From positions 1,991-10,831 of the forward strand of contig DKQU01000014.1 in NCBI GenBank assembly GCA_002471865.1: a stretch of 8,841 nucleotides of DNA. Direction: 5' to 3'. Positions 1 through 5,045 of the stretch are shown in pieces (the first letter of the stretch is position 1; every line of letters begins with the position of its first letter). Source of the stretch: Fidelibacterota bacterium UBA7300. Its GTDB lineage: Bacteria; Fidelibacterota; Marinisomatia; Marinisomatales; UBA2128. Made by a program: the position numbers and the translations under genes. The notes beneath the pieces are model-generated. The model ran no database searches. It had not been told where the DNA came from and was given only the letters and a program-made list of their open reading frames with translations.

Positions 1-278
1 GGAATAACACTTTTTAGAGCCAATTTCATTACAGCTTCCGCCATAGAGGAATATGCCAGCTTACGAGCACTGTTTTTTGATTGAATGCGACAAGATGATG
101 AAGCGGTCACTAACTGTCCGTATGCTCCTACAGTAGGGTCATCATTCGGCTGAAGAGGCGGAAAAAGTGCCTCGGACATGGCCGTTGAACGAGAGTACAA
201 TTCGGCCTTGTTTTTGAGGAAAGCAGTTAAGCGCTCTTCTACAGGACGATTTGAGTTTAATGTGGTCTTTTTTGACAT
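1..278 (-). CDS. Unrecognised protein, N-terminal part (cut by window edge)
   Basis: An open frame runs from an ATG at 278 to the window edge: 92 complete codons with no stop. I do not recognise the family. The visible part is soluble-looking, with no signal peptide or membrane segment. It starts MSKKTTLNSNRPVEERL, has a helical, charged first 30 residues, then a Pro/Asp-rich turn (about residues 40-49) and a Ser/Ala/Lys-rich stretch ending in an amphipathic helix-like segment (about 78-92). The ATG has no convincing Shine-Dalgarno sequence. It lies 85 bases downstream of the uvrC stop on the same strand, so co-transcription with uvrC is possible; I see no terminator hairpin between them. That it is a gene rests on the long uninterrupted frame, lack of a competing frame and same-strand placement. 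Function unknown. Confidence 0.6.
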   Translation of the reverse strand, partial: MSKKTTLNSNRPVEERLTAFLKNKAELYSRSTAMSEALFPPLQPNDDPTVGAYGQLVTASSSCRIQSKNSARKLAYSSMAEAVMKLALKSVI

Positions 279-363
279 GATGCTATGCTTTAGCGATGGA
301 GAATATAGTACGATTTAGGCGTGAATTAAATAGCCAAGTAATAAATTTCCTGGATTCAGCTTC

Positions 364-2202
364 TTAACTATTCACATCCTTCACAAACTTCCGTGCCACT
401 TTGATAATCTCCTCTGCCAGCTTCTCTCCCACTCCTATTTCTGTAACTATTTTCTCAGCAGAAGCATCTGCTATAGTTTTTACATTCTCGAATCTTGTCA
501 GCAGTTTTTTCCGGCGGGTGGGACCGATTCCGGGGATTCCGTCAAAAATAGATGTAGTGGCTGACTTTTTTCGTCGCTGACGGTGGAAAGTGACTGCAAA
601 CCGGTGCGCCTCATCTCGAATACGGCGGAGCAGGAATAGACCGGGAGACGATTTAGGGATATTTTGTGGATCAGAACTACCGGGTATGAACACCTCTTCT
701 AACCGCTTCGCCAGTCCAACGACAGAGATGTAGCTCAACCCCATTTCCTGCAGGGCAGATACCGCCATCCCGAGTTGACCTTTTCCACCATCAATCAGTA
801 TAAGATCAGGTAATGCAGCTTGTTCACTCTTCAGCCGGCGGTAGCGCCGCAAGACAACTTCCCGTATCATGGCGAAATCGTCAACTCCTTTCACCGTCTT
901 GATCTTGAATTTACGATACTCACTCTTTTTCGCCACTCCGTCCATGAAACAAACCATTGATCCCACGGGATTGCTCCCCTGAATATTTGAGATGTCGAAC
1001 GCTTCGATTCGCCGGGGCGGTACTTCCAAGTTCAAATCCGCCTGAAGCTGTTGCACCATATCCGGCACCAGTTCCCGGCGGCGTTCCCGCTTGCGGAGGT
1101 TTTCCCCCAGGAGCAGTTCTGCATTTTGCAGAGAGAGTCGGACCAACTTTGCCTTCTCCCCTCGTTGTGGTACGGTGAGGGTCACTTTCTTCCCTTTCTT
1201 GTCCGACAGCCACATTGCCAGGGATTCATCCTCTTCCGGTTGCGTCTGCAGTAGAATTTCCTGCGGTAGAAAGTCAGAATCGAGGTAGAACTGTTTCATG
1301 AATCCGGCCAAAATATGGCTTAATTCTTGCTCGTTAACACCTGAGAGAAACATCCGCTCCCGCCCGATGATCTTCCCATTACGCAAGCGGATGACAGCGG
1401 CGCAAGCGTCCTTCTTCTGTACTGCAATAGAGATAATGTCCTGATCGGCAAAGGAAGCTGAAATTTTCCGCTGTCGCTTGGTAAACGCTTCCACTGCCGT
1501 GATCTGGTCCCGGCGGAGGGCTGCCTCTTCGTATTGCTGCTTCCGAGAAGCGTCCGCCATTTCATTACGAAGCTGTTTTACTATTTTGTCAGTCCGACCG
1601 TGAAGAAAGCGAATCACCTCTTCGATCATGGTATTGTAATCTTCCTGTGACTGAAACCCTTCGCACGGACCGAGGCACTTCTTGATGTGGTAATCGAGGC
1701 AGACAGAAATTTTCTTTTGGGCAATGGTGTCATCATCGATGAGATAGCTGCAGCTACGAATCGGAAAAATTTTGTGGACTACCTTCAGCGACTCCCGGAG
1801 ATTGTGGACTTCTGTAAAAGGACCAAAGTAGCGGGAGCCGTCGTGGACTACTTTTCGCGTCAGAAGCACTTGCGGAAACGGCTCGCTGGTGATGCGAACG
1901 TATGGATACGTTTTATCATCCCGCATAAGGATGTTGTAACGCGGTTCGTGCTCCTTGATCATAGCTGCTTCTGTCAGCAGCGCTTCCGATTCAGAGCGAG
2001 TCACCAGCCATTCTAAATCGGTGATCTTCTTTACCATGTTCTGAATCCGCGGTACAGATAGTGCGCTCTTATGAAAGTAGCTCCGTACACGTGACCGGAG
2101 CACTTTCGCCTTTCCCACGTAGAGTACCTTCCCGGATTCATCGTGGAAAAGATAAACCCCGGGCTTGCGGGGGATGGAATTTACCTTCTGACTCAGCTTC
2201 AT
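364..2202 (-). CDS. uvrC: UvrC, excinuclease ABC subunit C
   Basis: UvrC makes both incisions around a DNA lesion held by UvrA/UvrB in cytoplasmic nucleotide excision repair. The 612-residue length is normal for the family. Domains in order: an N-terminal GIY-YIG nuclease for the 3' incision (GVY at 15-17, YVGKAK at 28-33, catalytic Glu about 78 in TEAAMIK, PRYN at 87-90); a four-cysteine set, C151, C168, C176 and C180, matching the Fe-S-binding cysteines of E. coli UvrC; a UVR helical pair that contacts UvrB (about 203-238); an RNase H-like nuclease for the 5' incision with D403 (FDIS), D441/D442, D471 (LIDGGKGQL) and H533 (DEAHRFA); and tandem helix-hairpin-helix motifs (about 550-605). All key acidic residues are present, so it should be active. 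The start was chosen because MKLSQKVNSIPRKPGVYLF fits the family N-terminus; no clear Shine-Dalgarno precedes it. Confidence 0.97.
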   Translation of the reverse strand: MKLSQKVNSIPRKPGVYLFHDESGKVLYVGKAKVLRSRVRSYFHKSALSVPRIQNMVKKITDLEWLVTRSESEALLTEAAMIKEHEPRYNILMRDDKTYPYVRITSEPFPQVLLTRKVVHDGSRYFGPFTEVHNLRESLKVVHKIFPIRSCSYLIDDDTIAQKKISVCLDYHIKKCLGPCEGFQSQEDYNTMIEEVIRFLHGRTDKIVKQLRNEMADASRKQQYEEAALRRDQITAVEAFTKRQRKISASFADQDIISIAVQKKDACAAVIRLRNGKIIGRERMFLSGVNEQELSHILAGFMKQFYLDSDFLPQEILLQTQPEEDESLAMWLSDKKGKKVTLTVPQRGEKAKLVRLSLQNAELLLGENLRKRERRRELVPDMVQQLQADLNLEVPPRRIEAFDISNIQGSNPVGSMVCFMDGVAKKSEYRKFKIKTVKGVDDFAMIREVVLRRYRRLKSEQAALPDLILIDGGKGQLGMAVSALQEMGLSYISVVGLAKRLEEVFIPGSSDPQNIPKSSPGLFLLRRIRDEAHRFAVTFHRQRRKKSATTSIFDGIPGIGPTRRKKLLTRFENVKTIADASAEKIVTEIGVGEKLAEEIIKVARKFVKDVNS

Positions 2203-2328
2203 GATAAAGATGAAATTTAGATGAATTTAACTATGAAATAATAGTTTTCGACGGGTAATTAAATATACTGATAGAATAATTAGGGTTGTAAATGTTGACA
2301 TAACCATGTTATTCTCAGCTTATCAATA
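2203..2328. promoter_or_regulatory. Divergent uvrC/msrBA promoter region (candidate)
   Basis: This A+T-rich gap separates divergent uvrC and msrBA and must hold both promoters or their proximal parts. Rightward, a perfect TTGACA lies at 2295-2300, but the best -10-like element (TATCAA, 2321-2326) sits 20 bases on and almost touches the msrBA ATG, so the assignment is weak. Leftward, TTTACA (complement of 2287-2292) with TATATT (complement of 2262-2267) and a 19-base spacer is a possible uvrC promoter. Neither start codon has a recognisable Shine-Dalgarno sequence. Confidence 0.3.
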
Positions 2329-3243
2329 ATGAAAATCTTGATTGGAATAATTATAAGCTTAGTTTCATTCACGGAGGGATCAGCAGTGGACGAAAAGAGT
2401 TACAATAAACTATCACCTGAAGAAGAAAGAGTCATTATTCATAAAGGTACGGAACCGCCGTTCAGTGGTAAATATAACGACTTCTTTGCAAAAGGGACAT
2501 ACCAGTGCAAACAGTGCAGCGCACCGCTTTACAGTTCCAACGATAAGTTTGAGTCGTCTTGCGGCTGGCCCAGCTTTGATAATGAGATCAAAGGAGCTAT
2601 CAAAAGAGAAACTGATGCTGACGGAATTAGAACCGAAATTTTGTGTGCGAATTGCGGCGGACATCTGGGGCATGTATTCGAGGGGGAAAGATTAACAGAC
2701 AAAAATGTCAGGCATTGTGTCAATTCCGTCTCAATGCTTTTCATCCCTTATAAAAAATCTGAACTTGCTAAAGCGCACTTTGCCGGAGGGTGTTTTTGGG
2801 GCATAGAGCATCTCTTCAAGCAGAAAGAGGGTGTCGTTTCCGCAGTTTCAGGATATATGGGAGGTACAGTTGATAATCCCACTTATGGTGATGTGCTGCA
2901 AGAAGATACCGGTCATTTAGAAACTGTGGAAGTGACGTATGATCCGAGCAAAGTGAATTACGAAGATCTTGCGCAATATTTCTTCGAAATTCACGATCCG
3001 ACACAGGTGAATGGTCAGGGGCCGGACATTGGGGAGCAATATCTCTCTGCTATCTTCTGCAATGATGATGATGAGAAGAACATTGCGCACAAATTAATTA
3101 ATATCCTAAATGCTAAAGGATATGAGATCGCTACAAAAGTACTTCCCTCCACCCCGTTTTGGAAGGCTGAAGAATACCATCAAAACTACTATAATAAGAA
3201 CAGACAGAAACCCTACTGTCACGTGTACGAAAACAAGTTTTAA
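2329..3243 (+). CDS. msrBA: Exported bifunctional MsrB-MsrA methionine sulfoxide reductase
   Basis: This fusion reduces both methionine sulfoxide diastereomers in proteins: MsrB acts on the R form and MsrA on the S form. The 304-residue product has a short hydrophobic N-terminus (residues 3-14) with small residues near 17-19, read as a signal peptide, so it probably works in the periplasm. MsrB comes first (about 25-142): zinc ligands C60/C63 and C106/C109, SSCGWPSF with probable resolving C78, and catalytic C130 in RHCVNS. MsrA follows after almost no linker (about 147-297): catalytic C155 in GGCFWG, GYMGG at 175-179, Glu198 in the GHLETV segment, GPDIGEQY, and a C-terminal Cys297 that may resolve the disulfide. 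Both halves look catalytically complete. An exported Msr needs an external electron donor (thioredoxin-like or DsbD-type), not seen here. The gene is monocistronic and ends at a strong hairpin. No Shine-Dalgarno is visible before the ATG. Confidence 0.95.
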   Translation: MKILIGIIISLVSFTEGSAVDEKSYNKLSPEEERVIIHKGTEPPFSGKYNDFFAKGTYQCKQCSAPLYSSNDKFESSCGWPSFDNEIKGAIKRETDADGIRTEILCANCGGHLGHVFEGERLTDKNVRHCVNSVSMLFIPYKKSELAKAHFAGGCFWGIEHLFKQKEGVVSAVSGYMGGTVDNPTYGDVLQEDTGHLETVEVTYDPSKVNYEDLAQYFFEIHDPTQVNGQGPDIGEQYLSAIFCNDDDEKNIAHKLINILNAKGYEIATKVLPSTPFWKAEEYHQNYYNKNRQKPYCHVYENKF

Positions 3244-3286
3244 TCTTACATCTTTAGATTAAAAAATACTCGATCAAGAATGTAGT

Positions 3287-3315
3287 AAAAAAGGCAGCTG
3301 TGAAGCTGCCTTTTA
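3287..3315. terminator. Bidirectional intrinsic terminator
   Basis: A perfect 11-bp stem, AAAAGGCAGCT (3289-3299) with AGCTGCCTTTT (3304-3314), closes a four-base GTGA loop. Read rightward it ends in a short T run after the msrBA stop at 3243; read leftward the A run at 3287-3292 becomes TTTTTT after the stop of the convergent gene at 3338. Position between two convergent genes and T tracts on both sides support termination in both directions. Confidence 0.9.
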
Positions 3316-3337
3316 GTTACTTATTGTTCGATAAAAG

Positions 3338-3799
3338 TTACTTCTTTTTCTTCCTGCTAAAGAGGCCCTTCTTTTTCTTTGGTTCTTCTTTCTTTTCAGA
3401 CTTCGGTGCAGCAGCTGGTGCGTCACCTTTCCCTTCAGCTTTCGCCTCAATCCGTTTCTCCCATTCGCTCATTTCCTGTTCCGCTTCGGACGAACCTTCT
3501 GCATCTGCTTCCTCAGCCGGTGCCGGGGCAGCAGACGGTTCTTCACCGGCGGCTTCTGCTTCCACAAGTTTCTTCAGCTTTACTTCGCGTTCCTCAGAAC
3601 TTGATTTTAGTGATTCCAACATTTCTGAAACTTCATCATGAAAGTGAGCAACGGTCTTTTCCATCCTTCCCACAAGCTCTCCCATAAGAGCTTCTCCGTA
3701 TCCGGGTCCGAGCCCTTCTACCATTTCGTCCATCTTTTCCAAGATGAACTGCTTATGTGCGTCAGTGTTTTGATCTTCGCGGATTTCTTCGTCGGCCAT
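3338..3799 (-). CDS. Small charge-segregated protein of unknown function
   Basis: I do not recognise this 153-residue protein. It has no signal peptide or membrane helix. Residues about 1-85 are acidic and helix-forming (likely coiled coil or helical bundle, with Met-rich segments such as ILEKMDEMVEGLG). Residues about 83-110 are a low-complexity Ala/Glu/Pro/Ser linker. A short acidic-basic helix (EMSEWEKRIEAKAEG, about 109-123) follows, and the last 20 residues are lysine-rich, ending KKKKGLFSRKKKK. The basic tail with an embedded Leu-Phe could bind membrane phospholipid, nucleic acid or an acidic partner; this is inference. The ATG is well supported by AGGAG (complement of 3807-3811) seven bases upstream. 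A TATAAT lies farther upstream, and the gene ends just before the bidirectional terminator, so it may be its own transcription unit. Confidence 0.8.
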   Translation of the reverse strand: MADEEIREDQNTDAHKQFILEKMDEMVEGLGPGYGEALMGELVGRMEKTVAHFHDEVSEMLESLKSSSEEREVKLKKLVEAEAAGEEPSAAPAPAEEADAEGSSEAEQEMSEWEKRIEAKAEGKGDAPAAAPKSEKKEEPKKKKGLFSRKKKK

Positions 3800-3837
3800 A
3801 GTTTTTCTCCTAACCTAATTTATTGAATTTGGTTTCT

Positions 3838-3843
3838 ATTATA
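3838..3843 (-). promoter_or_regulatory. Candidate -10 box for the 153-residue protein gene
   Basis: The minus strand reads a perfect TATAAT here, 38 bases upstream of the ATG at 3799 and in the intergenic gap after the preceding gene. No good -35 hexamer stands 16-18 bases upstream, so this is a partial match supported mainly by position. Confidence 0.4.
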
Positions 3844-3899
3844 CTACTCATTTATCTATGGTAATGAATCCAATATTAACCACTCTTTATTTTTTTAAA

Positions 3900-4715
3900 T
3901 TACTCAAGCCCCTCCACCTCTCCTGGTGAGAAGGCGATATGTTCCTTAGGTGACGTCATTAATTCCACAAAGTCGTAAACCGGCATTCCTGCTAAAAATC
4001 CAAAGATTGTACCAGAAAAGCGACGGTTCCATGTCTCGTCAAGGGTGGATGAACCAAAAAAGTTTAGCAGTTCTCCGGCCCCTAAACCAAAAATTCCCAT
4101 AGCAGTGAAAGTTATTACTTTCAGTTTCGTATTTCCTTCTTCTGAAATGGGGCGATAAGTAATTTCCTCAATGTTAGTTAATGGAATTACTTTTTCACCT
4201 ACGACCTGCTTCAAGCTGAGTTTTTTGTCCGCAAACTCAATATAACGGCCTGTCACGGGAAGCCCATCATAACGCTTTACGGTCGTGAAAGAATTCGGCG
4301 GTATGGACTTCAGAATATCATCTACCCGAAGGTATGAAAGTTCATAATGAAACTTTGCCCGCATCTCTTCGGTTATTCCAGGGTGGTCTTTAACTTTATT
4401 CCGCATTTGATTAAATTGACTAAAATTGTACTTACGTCTGATGTTCTTTTGTCGATTACGTTCCCGATAGACAATCTTGGAAGAATAACGGTTGATGGAA
4501 TGCTGAAAAAACTGGGCATTCTCAAAACCGTCAATATCCGGGAAAACACCGAGTATGGCGTTTTCCTCGGCATCCAGAGTAGTGCCTATATTATCACTTA
4601 AAGGAATTACTTCCGGCTGGCCTGCCAATAGAAAAGTGGATGAGGTTAATATGAGAACAATTGCTTTCAGACTAAACTCCTTCAAAAAGAGCCAAGACCT
4701 CACCTTTATCAGCAT
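3900..4715 (-). CDS. Exported or membrane-anchored protein of unknown function
   Basis: I cannot name a family. From the ATG at 4715 the product has 271 residues. Features with that numbering: a hydrophobic segment at about 16-32 (KAIVLILTSSTFLLAGQ) read as a signal peptide; a mostly helical, basic, periplasmic-looking region (about 80-140, rich in Arg/Lys/Asn/Gln); a β-rich stretch (about 147-188) with the pattern of a small barrel (GLPVTGRYIEF, then VIPLTNIEEITY); and two glycine-rich hydrophobic segments (about 200-219 and 233-251) that could form a membrane hairpin. The start is uncertain. ATG 4715 lies inside the preceding selenoprotein gene. A CTG at 4670, one base after that gene's stop and six bases after AAGGAG, would give a textbook signal peptide; a GTG at 4703 and an ATG at 4754 are other options. 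It is the last gene of the cluster. Confidence 0.75.
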   Translation of the reverse strand: MLIKVRSWLFLKEFSLKAIVLILTSSTFLLAGQPEVIPLSDNIGTTLDAEENAILGVFPDIDGFENAQFFQHSINRYSSKIVYRERNRQKNIRRKYNFSQFNQMRNKVKDHPGITEEMRAKFHYELSYLRVDDILKSIPPNSFTTVKRYDGLPVTGRYIEFADKKLSLKQVVGEKVIPLTNIEEITYRPISEEGNTKLKVITFTAMGIFGLGAGELLNFFGSSTLDETWNRRFSGTIFGFLAGMPVYDFVELMTSPKEHIAFSPGEVEGLE

Positions 4716-4902
4716 GGCGATCCAGCGCTTTTTTTGAAAAGATGAGATCACCATTTCTGATCACCTCAAAAACACCACCACCAGATGGAATCAGCGTCAG
4801 CTCCTTGATGTCAGTACCGTACTTATCCAAAAGATCGTTCGCCAGACCGGCGGCTCTGGGAAGGTAGTTTCAAGCAGTACAATATTCTATGGAAACTATC
4901 AT
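4672..4902 (-). CDS. SelW-like Rdx family selenoprotein (in-frame TGA = Sec)
   Basis: Rdx proteins (SelW/SelT/SelH type) are small thioredoxin-fold thiol or selenol oxidoreductases with a Cys-x-x-Sec/Cys motif. Translating from ATG 4902 and reading TGA 4872-4870 as selenocysteine gives 76 residues: MIVSIEYCTA, Sec11, then NYLPRAAGLANDLLDKYG and on to TAG at 4674-4672. The visible family features are IEYC-T-A-U (C8/U11) after the first β-strand, a following amphipathic helix, a loop with Gly-Gly-Gly at 41-43, and GVFEVIRNGDLIFSKK (43-58), which parallels GFFEVMVAGKLIHSKK of human SELENOW. The ATG follows a G-rich Shine-Dalgarno (AGGGGGGAG, complement of 4904-4912). After the TGA the frame has no nearby ATG but remains fully Rdx-like, so readthrough is required. 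It lies 11 bases after the 43-residue gene. A Cys or stop reading is disfavoured because the TGA sits exactly at the redox position. Confidence 0.9.
4677..4682 (-). promoter_or_regulatory. Strong Shine-Dalgarno (AAGGAG) before a possible CTG start
   Basis: AAGGAG lies in the last codons of the selenoprotein gene. Six bases further is a CTG (4670-4668) in frame with the downstream protein, beginning just before its hydrophobic segment. No ATG, GTG or TTG in that frame is better placed behind a Shine-Dalgarno, so this site argues for translation starting at CTG 4670, coupled to termination at TAG 4674-4672. Confidence 0.45.
4827..4872 (-). promoter_or_regulatory. Bacterial SECIS element (selenocysteine insertion signal)
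   Basis: Starting at the TGA (4872-4870), the mRNA can fold CGCC (4852-4849) against GGCG (4843-4840) around a five-base loop GGUCU (4848-4844). An outer helix is possible between CCAGAG (4859-4854) and UUUUGG (4832-4827), including G·U pairs. Twenty-one bases separate the UGA from the loop, within the range expected for bacterial SelB-binding hairpins. The GGUCU loop matches the apical loop of the E. coli fdhF SECIS, where G and U contact SelB. A competing fold (CCAGA with UCUGG) exists, so the exact structure is inferred. Confidence 0.75.
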
Positions 4903-4913
4903 TCTCCCCCCTG

Positions 4914-5045
4914 TTATTTCCCAATAAATTGGTAAACCCAAACAACACCGAAGATTATCAGGATACCTGCAAGGAAAAGCAGAAAAATAGCTGCTTTTTC
5001 AAATCCTTTTCGGCCGACATCGAATTTTAGTACATCTTTCGTCAT
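4914..5045 (-). CDS. 43-residue single-helix membrane protein
   Basis: This small gene begins at an ATG that shares one base with the stop of the upstream gene (TGATG), implying translational coupling, and ends at TAA 4916-4914. The protein starts with a charged segment (MTKDVLKFDVGRKGFEKAA), followed by one transmembrane helix (about residues 18-39: AIFLLFLAGILIIFGVVWVY) and a short tail QFIGK. The charge pattern suggests an N-in, bitopic inner-membrane protein, though orientation is inference. I do not recognise a family. Its size, coupling and position between a FecR-type outer-membrane protein and a selenoprotein gene suggest a membrane-anchoring or assembly partner, but nothing in the sequence proves that. 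The complete frame with tight junctions on both sides (1-base overlap, 11-base gap) supports it as real. Confidence 0.78.
   Translation of the reverse strand: MTKDVLKFDVGRKGFEKAAIFLLFLAGILIIFGVVWVYQFIGK

Noticed and set aside
1951..1971. UvrC GIY-YIG segment reads TEAAMIK instead of the common E-x-N-L-I-K
   Set aside because: The catalytic Glu is kept and the neighbouring Asn position varies in the family, so this is probably ordinary variation rather than inactivation.
3300..3641. 113-codon plus-strand frame rich in Phe and Ser
   Set aside because: It is antisense to the lysine/glutamate-rich 153-residue protein, starts within the terminator hairpin and has no Shine-Dalgarno.
4870..4872. 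In-frame TGA as a disabling mutation or as evidence for a changed genetic code
   Set aside because: The frame is intact on both sides and the TGA falls at the redox site with a hairpin after it; TGA also serves as a normal (tandem) stop at 5045-5047 and Trp is encoded by TGG elsewhere, so a global recoding is unlikely.
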